43,721 nt of DNA from Lachnospiraceae bacterium (GTDB taxonomy: Bacteria > Bacillota > Clostridia > Lachnospirales > Lachnospiraceae). Shown here in pieces: positions 15,361 through 24,061 of this stretch (the stretch's first letter is position 1; every line of letters starts with the position of its first letter). The notes below the pieces were generated by a model, which was not told the origin of the DNA, made no database searches, and worked only from the letters and a program-made list of their open reading frames with translations. The stretch lies in the NCBI GenBank assembly GCA_021203465.1, contig JAJQBC010000060.1, positions 1-43,721 on the forward strand. The letters run 5' to 3'. The translations under genes were made by a program, and so were the position numbers.

Positions 15361-16602
15361 TTATTTCGCCAGCACCTTTTTCAGCTTCACAAAGCGCGGC
15401 AGAGAGTTCTCCTTCTTCATCTCGATCTCGCCCTGGATCAGCGGCAGCGCGTAATCGATGAAGTCGTCGGTGACATTATTGCCTCTCTCATTGATCCATT
15501 CGACCGGAACCTTCTTCTCATAGTTTGCGACGCTGGAGAGATCAAGAAGCTCCGCCTCACACTTGTAACCGCTCGCTCCGCGCGTGCACTTAAAGCCGAC
15601 CATCTTGTCGGTCACGCCGCTAATCGCCTCTTTCACCGCGGTCTGGCCTGCCATAAAGGACTCGTCGGAGTCAGTCTGGGAAGCGCAGTGCTCCGCGCAG
15701 CGCTGCAGCAGGGAGAGCTCGATCGGACGAACCTTGACGCCTGGGATCGCGTTCTTCACGACATCTGCCAGCTTCACCGCCAGGCCGCCGAGCTGCGCAT
15801 GGCCGAAGCCGTCTGTCGCAGAAGTCTCCGCCTCCGATACAAAGCGGCCGTCCGCATAATGGATACCCTCGGATACCGCCACGATCACATTCTTATTTGC
15901 ATCCCAGATGCTCTTCACATCCTCGATGAACTCGTCCATCTTGAAGTCTACCTCGGGAAGATAGATGAGATCCGCCGGATAACCCGCCACCTTCGCGAGG
16001 GAAGCCGCACCAGCGAGCCAGCCCGCGTGACGGCCCATGATCTCAACGATCGTCACCTGACCCTTGTCATACACATGCGAATCCTGATAGACCTCCACGA
16101 GCGAGGTCGCGATATATTTCGCCGCAGAGGCGAAGCCCGGGCAGTGATCCGTGCCGAAGAGATCGTTGTCAATCGTCTTCGGGATGCCCATCACACGGCA
16201 GTCATAGCCGACTTTTCTCATGTATTTGGAGATCTTGTTACAGGTGTCCATCGAATCGTTTCCGCCATTATAGAAGAAATAACGGACATCGTATTTCTTA
16301 AAGATCTCAAGAATCTTCTTATAATCGGTCTCATCCTCATCCGGATCCGCAATCTTATAACGGCAGGAACCCAGCGCCGATGACGGCGTGTACTTCATAA
16401 GTGCCAGTTCCTCCGCGTCCTCCTCGTCCATCACATAGAGACGGTCGTTCAGAACACCGACGATACCATTCGCCACGCCGTAGACCTTCGTGATGCAATC
16501 CGCGTCCAGACCCGCTTTGATCGCGCCGTAGCAGCTCGCGTTGATGACAGAAGACGGTCCTCCGGACTGTCCGATAATCATAGCTCCTCTTAATTCGCTC
16601 AT
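15361..16602 (-). CDS. pfp: Pyrophosphate-type 6-phosphofructokinase
   Basis: This 413-residue protein has the phosphofructokinase fold. Two residues mark the PPi-using type: Asp116 in GGNDSMDTC (ATP enzymes have Gly) and Lys142 in PKTIDND (ATP enzymes have Gly). Further motifs are GQSGGPSSVINAS at residue 11, IVEIMGRHAGWLAGAA and YQDSHVYDKG. It makes fructose 1,6-bisphosphate from fructose 6-phosphate with PPi, reversibly. The frame opens at 16713, but the ATG at 16602 follows AGGAGG with nine bases between; the upstream extension is encoded by the inverted-repeat element. It lies just upstream of ppdK, whose reaction in the pyruvate-forming direction consumes PPi as well. Confidence 0.93.
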   Translation of the reverse strand: MSELRGAMIIGQSGGPSSVINASCYGAIKAGLDADCITKVYGVANGIVGVLNDRLYVMDEEDAEELALMKYTPSSALGSCRYKIADPDEDETDYKKILEIFKKYDVRYFFYNGGNDSMDTCNKISKYMRKVGYDCRVMGIPKTIDNDLFGTDHCPGFASAAKYIATSLVEVYQDSHVYDKGQVTIVEIMGRHAGWLAGAASLAKVAGYPADLIYLPEVDFKMDEFIEDVKSIWDANKNVIVAVSEGIHYADGRFVSEAETSATDGFGHAQLGGLAVKLADVVKNAIPGVKVRPIELSLLQRCAEHCASQTDSDESFMAGQTAVKEAISGVTDKMVGFKCTRGASGYKCEAELLDLSSVANYEKKVPVEWINERGNNVTDDFIDYALPLIQGEIEMKKENSLPRFVKLKKVLAK

Positions 16603-16654
16603 GTTCTTCATCCTCCTGAAAATTTTTAAATATGATTTATAATAACAGTGACTA

Positions 16655-16815
16655 TTCAGAACAGCAGGCCACAGACCGCCTTCTACGAAGGCTATATGCC
16701 GCTCACGCGTCATATGTCTGAGGCTTAATGGGCGTTCCGCCCATCTCGAAATGAAAATACAGCCTTTAGCAGGTAAACCTGCACAGTCTGTCTTTCCATT
16801 TCGTGCTGTTCTGAA
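16655..16815 (-). repeat. 161-bp element with 12-bp terminal inverted repeats, copy A
   Basis: The ends are perfect inverted repeats: TTCAGAACAGCA at 16655-16666 and TGCTGTTCTGAA at 16804-16815. The interior holds several small hairpins, for example ATGGGCG with CGCCCAT and GCAGGT with ACCTGC. It fills the gap between glyS and the phosphofructokinase gene. Copy B at 24062-24223 is over 90% identical by eye and in the opposite orientation in the window. No protein is encoded. It resembles a non-autonomous MITE-like or ERIC-like repeat. No clear target-site duplication is visible. Confidence 0.85.
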
Positions 16816-16822
16816 CTGTTAC

Positions 16823-18211
16823 TTAAAACACAAACTTTTCTGCAAAATATGCGTCTAATTCCTCAATCTTCACACGCTCCTGTCCCATCGTGTCGCGGTC
16901 GCGTACCGTGACGCAACCGTCATCCGCCGACTCAAAATCGTAGGTCACACAGAAGGGCGTCCCGATCTCATCCTGACGGCGGTAGCGCTTGCCGATATTG
17001 CCGCGGTCGTCGTACTCGCAATTGTACTTCTTCGAAAGCTGCGCGTAAATCTGCTCCGCGCCCTCATTCAACTTTTTCGAGAGCGGCAGCACGCCGATCT
17101 TCACCGGAGCCAGAACCGGATGGAAGCGAAGAACGGTACGCATATCGCCGCCCTCGAGCTCCTCCTCATCGTAGGCCGAGCACAGGAAAGCCAGCACCAC
17201 GCGGTCCGCGCCGAGCGAAGGCTCGATCACATAGGGGATGTACTTGTCCTTCAACTCGTCATCGAAATAACTCATATCCTGACCGGACACATTCTGGTGC
17301 TGCGTCAGGTCGTAGTCCGTGCGATCCGCGATGCCCCAGAGTTCGCCCCAGCCGAAGGGGAACAGGAACTCGATGTCGGTCGTCCCCTTGCTGTAGAAGC
17401 AGAGTTCCTCCGGCGAGTGGTCGCGCAGACGCATCTCATCTTCCTTGATGCCAAGGCTCAAGAGCCAGTCGCGGCAGAAGCCTCTCCAGTACTGGAACCA
17501 CTCAAGATCCGTCCCGGGACGGCAGAAGAACTCGAGCTCCATCTGCTCAAACTCGCGCGTGCGGAACGTAAAGTTCCCCGGCGTGATCTCATTGCGGAAC
17601 GATTTCCCAATCTGGCCGATGCCGAAGGGCACCTTCTTGCGAGAGGTACGCTGCACGTTTTTGAAGTTCACAAAAATACCCTGCGCGGTTTCGGGGCGCA
17701 GGTACACCGTATTCTTTGCGTCCTCCGTGACCCCCTGAAAGGTCTTGAACATCAGGTTGAACTGGCGGATGTCGGTAAAATCTTTCTTTCCGCAGCTCGG
17801 ACAAACGATGTCGTGCTCGTCGATATAGGTCTTCATCTGCTCCTGCGACCAGCCGTCGATCGGCACCTCCGAGGTAATCCCCTGCTCGCTCATGTAATCC
17901 TCGATCAGCTTATCCGCGCGGAAGCGCTCCTTACAGGCCTTACAATCCATCAACGGGTCAGAGAAACCGCCAAGATGCCCGGAAGCCACCCAGGTCTGCG
18001 GGTTCATCAAGATCGCGCAGTCCACGCCTACATTATAAGGATTTTCCTGCACAAATTTCTGCCACCAGGCCTTCTTCACATTGTTCTTCAGCTCCACGCC
18101 GAGATTGCCGTAATCCCAGGTGTTCGCCAACCCGCCGTAGATCTCGCTGCCCGGGTATACGAAGCCGCGGTTCTTGGCGAGCGCCACAATTTTGTCCATT
18201 GTCTTTTCCAT
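16823..18211 (-). CDS. glyS: Glycyl-tRNA synthetase, single-chain class II
   Basis: This 462-residue enzyme charges tRNA-Gly. The N-terminus, [23 protein letters not shown] and then [13 protein letters not shown], is characteristic of the dimeric single-chain GlyRS found in many Gram-positive bacteria, not the two-subunit type. Class II motifs follow: [41 protein letters not shown] and [14 protein letters not shown]. The C-terminal anticodon-binding domain ends with [24 protein letters not shown]. Length is normal. A GAGGAG site precedes the ATG. No T-box sequence was found in the leader. The stop codon touches inverted-repeat element copy A. Confidence 0.97.
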   Translation of the reverse strand: MEKTMDKIVALAKNRGFVYPGSEIYGGLANTWDYGNLGVELKNNVKKAWWQKFVQENPYNVGVDCAILMNPQTWVASGHLGGFSDPLMDCKACKERFRADKLIEDYMSEQGITSEVPIDGWSQEQMKTYIDEHDIVCPSCGKKDFTDIRQFNLMFKTFQGVTEDAKNTVYLRPETAQGIFVNFKNVQRTSRKKVPFGIGQIGKSFRNEITPGNFTFRTREFEQMELEFFCRPGTDLEWFQYWRGFCRDWLLSLGIKEDEMRLRDHSPEELCFYSKGTTDIEFLFPFGWGELWGIADRTDYDLTQHQNVSGQDMSYFDDELKDKYIPYVIEPSLGADRVVLAFLCSAYDEEELEGGDMRTVLRFHPVLAPVKIGVLPLSKKLNEGAEQIYAQLSKKYNCEYDDRGNIGKRYRRQDEIGTPFCVTYDFESADDGCVTVRDRDTMGQERVKIEELDAYFAEKFVF

Positions 18212-18240
18212 CTGTCTGTTCTCCTCGTTCTATTTTAATA

Positions 18241-18382
18241 CTACGGATTACTACGCGCTTCGCGCTCCCGCAATCCTACAAATATTCGCAATCCGCCCTA
18301 ATCGGGCTACTTGCTCATATTTGCGCGGGTCCCAAAGTCATGAATTCGAATGCCAGCATTCGATTCACGACTTTTTGACCCT
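18241..18382. other. Structured intergenic region with three stem-loops, upstream of glyS
   Basis: A long imperfect hairpin spans 18327-18381, with paired blocks GGGTC/GACCC, AAAGTC/GACTTT and CGAATG/CATTCG around a CCAG loop. CAAATAT (18279-18285) pairs with ATATTTG (18317-18323) and encloses GCCC-N5-GGGC (18295-18307). GGATT (18245-18249) pairs with AATCC (18272-18276) around a GCG-rich inner hairpin. Only one copy is in the window. It may be a dispersed repeat, a terminator for the gene upstream, or a structured leader of glyS. Confidence 0.6.
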
Positions 18383-18386
18383 GGTA

Positions 18387-18977
18387 TTAATATATAATAT
18401 AAGCGTATTCCTCTTCGTCGTCGATCGGCATGACCTCCGCCATGTGACTGCTCAGGATCTCGACGTTATTGCTGACATATTTGATCGCGGACTCCGTCTG
18501 CACAACGCATTCATCGCGCAGCACCAGCACCTTATTCGAGCTTTTCGCCGTCACCTCGACCGTGTCGTACTCCTCATAGTCGACATCCCGGAAGACCATA
18601 TCAAAGGTCAGTCCCTCCGCGAGCGCCTCCGCGACAGTACCCTGAAAACAGTAAAGCTCATTGTAAGCGCTGTAAGCCTCCGCATCCGGATAATCCAGCA
18701 GCAGATAGATTGCGCTGTTCTTCAGTTCCACACTCTGGATCGACACCTGCTCCTCGTCAAAACCCTGATTATAAGTCTCGACCTCTTTCTCAACCATAGA
18801 CTCGAATTCGTCAAAACTGTAATACTCTTGAGCGAAGCTCTCCACGATTGCCTCCGTGATGCTTCCGTCCTTCTGTATGTACAGGGAAGAAGCCGACGGT
18901 TCGAAGGAACTGCCACCATAGCCTGTCAGGAAAAGCACGGCTGAGAGCACGCATACGGTCTGCAAAGATTTTTTCAT
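18387..18977 (-). CDS. Small exported protein of unknown function with altered lipobox
   Basis: This 196-residue protein is not recognised. Its N-terminus MKKSLQTVCVLSAVLFLTGYGGSSF is a good signal sequence. The position where a lipobox cysteine is expected (LTGC) is Tyr (LTGY), so lipidation is unlikely unless this is a sequencing error or recent mutation. The mature part is acidic, with many Glu, Asp and Tyr residues and an EEEYAYIIY end. It may remain anchored by its signal segment. It has its own promoter and a GAGGAGG ribosome site, and lies between recO and glyS without functional linkage that can be seen. Confidence 0.7.
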   Translation of the reverse strand: MKKSLQTVCVLSAVLFLTGYGGSSFEPSASSLYIQKDGSITEAIVESFAQEYYSFDEFESMVEKEVETYNQGFDEEQVSIQSVELKNSAIYLLLDYPDAEAYSAYNELYCFQGTVAEALAEGLTFDMVFRDVDYEEYDTVEVTAKSSNKVLVLRDECVVQTESAIKYVSNNVEILSSHMAEVMPIDDEEEYAYIIY

Positions 18978-19014
18978 GCACTCTCCTCCTCGAAGTCCAC
19001 ACGAACTCTTTCAA

Positions 19015-19043
19015 AGTATACCCGTTTTAAAGACAAGTTTCAA
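19015..19043 (-). promoter_or_regulatory. Promoter of the small exported protein
   Basis: On the minus strand TTGAAA (19038-19043) and TATACT (19015-19020) are separated by 17 bases. The promoter lies over the 3' end of recO. Confidence 0.6.
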
Positions 19044-19689
19044 GTATTTCCAACGATTTAAAATGATGTTCCACATAACGCTCACGCAGCCAGGTCACGA
19101 CACGGCCAAATTCCGCGCATACCGGCTCGCTGAGCGTGAAAGTATAGAGCTTCTCCACCGGCGAGGCGACCACATACTGAAACGCATAGCGGGTGGAGAC
19201 ATCGAGATTCCAGGATTCGAAGGTTTCGAGCGACTGCGGGCACTCCCCGCTGAATACCATCGCCTTCAGTTCAAATATGTAGCGCGCGAGCGGCCTTGGC
19301 AGGGAAGAAACCGACAGCGCACGCAGAGACTGGTAGACAAGCCGCAGATAATCCCCCGCGTCCGCATTCTCCCTTGTATAATAATCCGCAAACTCCAGAA
19401 AATACTGCCCGTAACAGGCGCCCTCAAAATCTGTCATCAGCTCGCTGAAATAGTTTGTCACCGAAGCCTGGGCGACACTATACGCCGTGCGCCCTTCCCG
19501 GATCTGAAACTGCCCGAAGGCAAATACATTGGTCGGTGCCAGCAACTGGCTGTTCGGCCTGCGCGCGCCCCGGGCGAAAGCGCGGAGCTTTCCCTGCTCC
19601 CTCGTCAGAAGCACGACCAGCCTGTCATAGTCGCCCGCCGGTTTCGCGGACAACACGATCCCTGTCACCGTGAAGCTCTCGCCGCTCAT
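19027..19689 (-). CDS. recO: DNA repair protein RecO
   Basis: This 220-residue protein has the RecO N-terminal OB-fold pattern: TVTGIVLSAKPAGDYDRLVVLLTREQGKLRAFARGARRPNSQLL, then FAFGQFQIREGR. RecO helps load RecA at single-strand gaps. The C-terminal helical domain is present but is shorter than the usual 240-250 residues, and the zinc-binding cysteines of some RecO proteins are not evident. It follows era, as is common in Firmicutes, and overlaps a short YqzL-like frame at its 5' end. Confidence 0.88.
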   Translation of the reverse strand: MSGESFTVTGIVLSAKPAGDYDRLVVLLTREQGKLRAFARGARRPNSQLLAPTNVFAFGQFQIREGRTAYSVAQASVTNYFSELMTDFEGACYGQYFLEFADYYTRENADAGDYLRLVYQSLRALSVSSLPRPLARYIFELKAMVFSGECPQSLETFESWNLDVSTRYAFQYVVASPVEKLYTFTLSEPVCAEFGRVVTWLRERYVEHHFKSLEILETCL

Positions 19690-19786
19690 TTCTCTCTCCC
19701 GCCTTTTCTCTTTCGCCCGCCTGTTCCCGGTAGGCCAGATACTCCCTCACGTCACCGGTATTTACAAACTGACTCCAATGATCCAT
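19625..19786 (-). CDS. YqzL-like small protein between era and recO
   Basis: This 53-codon frame starts MDHWSQFVNTGDVREYLAYREQ. That fits the short YqzL pattern (W..F..TG....YL.Y) of a small gene between era and recO in many Firmicutes. The C-terminal half is highly charged and is read from the bases that also encode the RecO N-terminus in another frame. AAGGAA lies 10 bases before the ATG. The location is the best support; function is unknown. The low complexity of the tail and the 65-base overlap lower confidence. Confidence 0.55.
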   Translation of the reverse strand: MDHWSQFVNTGDVREYLAYREQAGEREKAGERNERRELHGDRDRVVRETGGRL

Positions 19787-19857
19787 CTTCCGCCGCTTCC
19801 TTTCGTTTCCTCATGGGTCGTGTACATCAACCTTAGAATCTCCGAAGCGGGCGGCCT

Positions 19858-20763
19858 CTATACTTCCTTTCGGTCATATCCAAAATTTTTCATCAGGAAA
19901 TCGGAATCTCTCCAGTCCTTCTTCACCTTCACCCAGAGCTTCAAATTCACCTTCGCCCCGAGCTGCCGCTCGATCTCAAAGCGCGCCGCGGAACCGATCT
20001 TTTTCAGCATGGCGCCGCCTTTTCCAATGATAATCCCCTTGTGGGAAGCTTTCTCACAGACAATCGTCGCCTCGACGTCCCAGATCCGCCCGTCCGGGCG
20101 CGGCTGCATCCGATCGATCTGCACCGCGATGCCGTGCGGGATCTCCTCGCTCAGAAGCTGCAACGCCTTTTCCCGGATCATCTCCGCCGCGATTTGCCGC
20201 AGCGGCTGGTCTGTCACCGTGTCCTCATCGTAGAACATCGGCCCATAGGGCAGGTATTTAAAAATCACGTCGATCAACGTATCCGTGTTCGTCCCCTTCA
20301 GCGCCGACACCGGCACAATATCCGCAAAATCCAAAATCCTCCGCCAGGCATCAATAAAGCCCAGCACCTCTTCCTTCTTCACCTGATCGACCTTGTTGAT
20401 GACGAGCACGACCGGAACTGCCCCTTTCGCGAGCCGCTCCGCGATGCGCTGCTCCCCGGCTCCGATATGGCTGTCAGGCTCGACAAGCCAGAGCACGACA
20501 TCCGCTTCCTTCAGCGCGCGCTCCGCAACGCCGACCATGTATTCCCCGAGCTTATTCTTCGCCCGGTGAATCCCCGGCGTGTCGAGAAAGACGATCTGTC
20601 CGCGCTCACAGGTATATACCGTCTGGATTCGGTTCCTCGTCGTCTGCGGCTTATGGGACGTGATCGCAATCTTCTGTCCGATCAGCCGATTCATCAGCGT
20701 TGATTTTCCCACATTAGGCCTGCCGATCAGCGCGGCAAAACCCGTTTTCTTCTGTTCTTCCAT
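19858..20763 (-). CDS. era: GTPase Era
   Basis: This 301-residue GTPase assembles the 30S subunit by binding the 3' end of 16S rRNA. The G1 loop GRPNVGKST, G3 DTPG and G4 NKVD are present, with switch residues SHKPQTTRNRI. The C-terminal KH domain contains VQIDRMQPRPDGR and IIGKGGAMLKKIGSAAR (the GxxG loop of KH domains). Residues upstream of MEEQKK are dropped because the ATG at 20763 follows GGGGAAAGA. It starts 10 bases after the M16 peptidase stop and is probably in one operon with it and recO. Confidence 0.96.
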   Translation of the reverse strand: MEEQKKTGFAALIGRPNVGKSTLMNRLIGQKIAITSHKPQTTRNRIQTVYTCERGQIVFLDTPGIHRAKNKLGEYMVGVAERALKEADVVLWLVEPDSHIGAGEQRIAERLAKGAVPVVLVINKVDQVKKEEVLGFIDAWRRILDFADIVPVSALKGTNTDTLIDVIFKYLPYGPMFYDEDTVTDQPLRQIAAEMIREKALQLLSEEIPHGIAVQIDRMQPRPDGRIWDVEATIVCEKASHKGIIIGKGGAMLKKIGSAARFEIERQLGAKVNLKLWVKVKKDWRDSDFLMKNFGYDRKEV

Positions 20764-20773
20764 CTTCTTTCCC

Positions 20774-23695
20774 CTATGCGTTGACGCTGAAAATCGTGTC
20801 AAAGAGATCCCGGTCCTGCTCCATGTGCTCCGCGTTTCCGACTACGCAGAGGCTTCCCGCATCCAGCAGCTCCCGGATGCCCTCCGCCAGCGCGCGAATA
20901 TCCGCAGGCTGTGCATCCAACGCCTCATCGCGCACCTTCTGCGCGTCCTCTTCCGTCGTGTGGGTGAGCCATGCCGTCATGGAACGATTGCCGGCCGCAC
21001 GCGGCGTCAGGGGCGTATCCAGCTCGCTGAACGTCCCGATAATATACTTCGTCATCTCCCGTTCATCCGCATCAAACTGCGCGACATAATCCGCCGTCTC
21101 CTCAAAAACTTTGTTCGTCTGCCGCAGATTCGGGTCACGGTAGGAAACGAGAAACGCGTCTCCGTGGACGCCAAAACCACTCATACAGCCATAGGCACCG
21201 CCTTTCACCCGCACCTGACTCCACAAATATTCATAGCTTAAAATCACTCGTAACACATGATATGCGCCGGTATAGCGGCTGATGTGCCCCGCGCGCGCCA
21301 CATACTGAACCGGGGACGGAATTGTGATACCCTCCCGAAGCGCCAGAATCTCCTCCGGCTCATGGCTCGTCTGCGGCAAGGTGACCGCTCCTCTCGCAAG
21401 CGCCTGCTCCAGCGCCGGGATCTCCTTTGTCACAGCCTCCAGTCCATCCTCACGCGACGTACAGCTGATGACGAGGTTCTCCGGTCTCAGTACAAAGTCC
21501 GCCACCAGACGCAGCTTTTCCGCAAGTTCCTTCTTCTTTTTCTCAAAGTCACGGTCCATCTCCTCCACAAACTGATAGAATATGATGCCCGCCAGACGCT
21601 CGCTTATCGAAGCGGTTCGCGAGAACTTCGCGCGCGCGCGCAAAGCTGCCGCGGAGTGACCTCCAGAGACCAGACCCATGTAAGCCTGAGACTTTACCTC
21701 CGAGAGAATCTCACGCAGGCGCTTGTAATCGTCCAGCTTCGAGCTCTTCACAATCTCCCGGATCATCGCGAAGGCAAAATCCGTGTTCTCGGCGAGAACT
21801 CGCGTACGCATCTCATACATCAGCCTGTATTTCTCAGGCTGATGGCGATCTATATAGAGATTCGCCGTGTAGGAGATCCCGCCCGTGTGGCAGTTGATCT
21901 CGTTGTAGAGTTCCCTGTAATTATAATTCGCGGTATCCACATAGCCGATCACAAATTTCAGGAGTCCAAGATACGGAAGCAGCTCGTCCGGCAGCTTCGT
22001 CGCGTCAAACAACAGAGTAATATAGCTGATGCCCGCCGTGAAAATATTCTGGTGCAGAAGGGTAAAGCCGTCTGCCTGAAGTTCCCGGTTCACATAGGGC
22101 CTTACCTCCCTGCGGATATCCTGCCGCGTGAGCATCGGAATTTTTTTCAGTTCTTCCGGCGCATCCTCCTCATCCTGCCAGGCCTTCAGCTCATGCGTCG
22201 CCTTCACAAGTCCTTCGCATTCCGCCCGGCTCAGGCTTTCCTTATAAATCCGCAGCTTTTCCCTGAGCTCCGCGGCCTCCCTCGCCTCGAGCCCCGGTTC
22301 TGCGTCCAGCATCAGAATCACGGTGTGCGGGTTGTCCAGAATCCAGGTCTGTACAAGCTCCTCAAAATATCGCCCGTTCAGACATCTTTTCAGCTTCGCA
22401 AAGCTGTCCAGCTCGAGCAAGTGCAGGAAGGGCTGTTTCTCATCATAAATCCAGCTGTCCAGCACCTGCAGCCCGTACATCAGCCCCTTCGGATAGCTGC
22501 CGAAATCCGCCTCTCGATAGCGGAACTCATAGTAATTGATACCTGCCTCGAGCGACTTCCGGTCAAAACCGTTTTTCACAATGTCCGCGAGCGTCTTCCG
22601 GATCACATCCACAAACTGCTCTTTCTGCGACGCATCCGCGTGTTTCGCGATCACCGAAAAGCTGAGCTGCGCGGTCCCGTTGTCATACTGGCCGAAGACA
22701 TCCTTTCCGATTCCCGCGTCAAGCAGTGCCTGCTTCAGCGGTGCGCCGGGCGCGGACAGAAGCGCATAGTCCAGCACCTCGAAGGCGATATAACGCTCCG
22801 CATCAAGCGAAGAGCCTGCCGACACGCTGTAGCTGAAATAGGCCTTGCCCTCCGGCGACTCCTCCTTCGGAATCGAGTAGGGGACGACGCGCTCCACCGG
22901 CGCGGCGAATGGTTGCTGCAGGGCGATCTCCGAGTCGACTTCCCTGTAATCATAGTGGGACAGGTAGTTCTCGTCAATCCACGCAAGCTTCTCCACCATA
23001 TCCATATTTCCATAAAGATAAAGATAGCTGTTCGAAGGATGATAATATTCCCGATGAAAATCGAGGAAGCCTTCCCAGCTCAGCTCCGGAATATGCTTCG
23101 GGTGCCCGCCCGACTCATGGAAATAGGGCGTGTCCGGATAGAGAGACGACATGATCTCCCGTTCCAGCTGATCCTCTACAGAGGAGAAAGCACCCTTCAT
23201 CTCATTGTAGACGACGCCGTTGATCGTAAGCTCCGCATCCGGCGACTCCAGCTCGTAGTGCCAGCCCTCCTGCCGGAAAATCTTTTCCTCCTTATAGATA
23301 TTCGGGTAAAAAACCGCATCCAGATAAACATGCATCAGGTTCTGAAAATCCTGATCGTTGCAGCTCGCCACCGGAAAGACCGTCTTGTCCGGATAGGTCA
23401 TCGCATTCAGAAAAGTATTGAGCGAGCCCTTCGCAAGCTCGATAAAAGGATCCTTCACCGGGAAATCCCGCGAACCGCAGAGCACCGTGTGCTCCAGAAT
23501 GTGCGGCACGCCTGTGCTGTCCGCCGGAGGCGTGCGAAAGGCGATGCTGAACACCTTATTTTCATCTTCATTGGACAGGAGCAAGACCCTAGCGCCGCTC
23601 TTTTTGTGCCGCAGGAGATAGCCCACGGAATCGAGCTCCGGCATCTCCTGCCTCTGTATCAGCTCATATGCTGCCAGTTCCTCTAATTTTTCCAC
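20774..23695 (-). CDS. M16C-family zinc metallopeptidase (insulinase/PreP-like)
   Basis: This large peptidase of about 973 residues has the inverted zinc motif HILEH (residues 65-69) with the third ligand Glu165 in NEMKG, as in presequence protease and the M16C group. The C-terminal half has the second domain pair and a conserved VRVKGGAYGCMSGFG segment. Such enzymes degrade unfolded peptides in a closed chamber; cytosolic location is expected because no signal peptide is seen. An ATG at 23716 is in frame, but a GTG at 23695 lies eight bases after GGAGG and is preferred. Length is normal. It precedes era. Confidence 0.9.
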   Translation of the reverse strand: MEKLEELAAYELIQRQEMPELDSVGYLLRHKKSGARVLLLSNEDENKVFSIAFRTPPADSTGVPHILEHTVLCGSRDFPVKDPFIELAKGSLNTFLNAMTYPDKTVFPVASCNDQDFQNLMHVYLDAVFYPNIYKEEKIFRQEGWHYELESPDAELTINGVVYNEMKGAFSSVEDQLEREIMSSLYPDTPYFHESGGHPKHIPELSWEGFLDFHREYYHPSNSYLYLYGNMDMVEKLAWIDENYLSHYDYREVDSEIALQQPFAAPVERVVPYSIPKEESPEGKAYFSYSVSAGSSLDAERYIAFEVLDYALLSAPGAPLKQALLDAGIGKDVFGQYDNGTAQLSFSVIAKHADASQKEQFVDVIRKTLADIVKNGFDRKSLEAGINYYEFRYREADFGSYPKGLMYGLQVLDSWIYDEKQPFLHLLELDSFAKLKRCLNGRYFEELVQTWILDNPHTVILMLDAEPGLEAREAAELREKLRIYKESLSRAECEGLVKATHELKAWQDEEDAPEELKKIPMLTRQDIRREVRPYVNRELQADGFTLLHQNIFTAGISYITLLFDATKLPDELLPYLGLLKFVIGYVDTANYNYRELYNEINCHTGGISYTANLYIDRHQPEKYRLMYEMRTRVLAENTDFAFAMIREIVKSSKLDDYKRLREILSEVKSQAYMGLVSGGHSAAALRARAKFSRTASISERLAGIIFYQFVEEMDRDFEKKKKELAEKLRLVADFVLRPENLVISCTSREDGLEAVTKEIPALEQALARGAVTLPQTSHEPEEILALREGITIPSPVQYVARAGHISRYTGAYHVLRVILSYEYLWSQVRVKGGAYGCMSGFGVHGDAFLVSYRDPNLRQTNKVFEETADYVAQFDADEREMTKYIIGTFSELDTPLTPRAAGNRSMTAWLTHTTEEDAQKVRDEALDAQPADIRALAEGIRELLDAGSLCVVGNAEHMEQDRDLFDTIFSVNA

Positions 23696-23730
23696 CTCTA
23701 TTACCTCCGGTATCATTCAGTCCTGTATCG

Positions 23731-23770
23731 TAAAGAGAGAGCCGGAGAGGCAACCCGCCCCGGCTCTCTC
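23731..23770 (-). terminator. Terminator after ptsH
   Basis: On the minus strand GAGAGAGCCGG (complement of 23760-23770) pairs with CCGGCTCTCTC (complement of 23735-23745). It is followed by TTTA only, so the U-tract is short. It lies between the ptsH stop and the peptidase start. Confidence 0.6.
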
Positions 23771-23775
23771 CACTC

Positions 23776-24033
23776 TCAGAGATTTGTCCTGAAAAATTCT
23801 TCGATCGCCGCCGCGGCAACGTCCTCATCCTCCCCCTCGACAGTGACCGTGACGATGTCCCCTTTCTTCACGCCCAAGCTCATGACAGCCATCAGCCGCT
23901 TCGCGTCCGCTTTCTTTGCGCCGCTGTCAATCACGACGGTGCTCTTGTGAGCGCCGACGGCCTTTGCCAGAAGTCCGGCCGGCCTCGCGTGAATTCCGAG
24001 TTCATCCTGTATGGTATAGGTAAATGATTTCAT
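23776..24033 (-). CDS. ptsH: Phosphocarrier protein HPr lacking Ser46
   Basis: This 85-residue protein carries phosphate from enzyme I to sugar-specific EII proteins on His15 (GIHARPAG). In Gram-positive HPr the KSIMGVMSLG motif contains Ser46, the target of HPr kinase and the trigger for CcpA-mediated catabolite repression. Here the motif reads KRLMAVMSLG with Arg46. This protein should therefore work in the PTS relay but not be phosphorylated at position 46. Another HPr with Ser46 could be elsewhere in the genome. It is downstream of ptsI, an order opposite to the common ptsH-ptsI, with inverted-repeat element copy B between them. Confidence 0.93.
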   Translation of the reverse strand: MKSFTYTIQDELGIHARPAGLLAKAVGAHKSTVVIDSGAKKADAKRLMAVMSLGVKKGDIVTVTVEGEDEDVAAAAIEEFFRTNL

Positions 24034-24061
24034 TACCTTTCACTCCTTTATTTTTTAACAG

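Noticed and set aside
16602-16713. N-terminal extension of the phosphofructokinase
   Set aside because: The extension is encoded by the repeat element at 16655-16815 and its flank. The ATG at 16602 has a strong AGGAGG site.
18212-18386. T-box riboswitch upstream of glyS
   Set aside because: A T-box was expected for a glycyl-tRNA synthetase in Firmicutes, but no AGGGTGG-type antiterminator sequence was found in the leader on the minus strand.
21257-23686. 809-codon open frame on the plus strand
   Set aside because: It is antisense to the M16C peptidase and encodes an Arg/His/Leu-rich product with no domain. It is a shadow frame.
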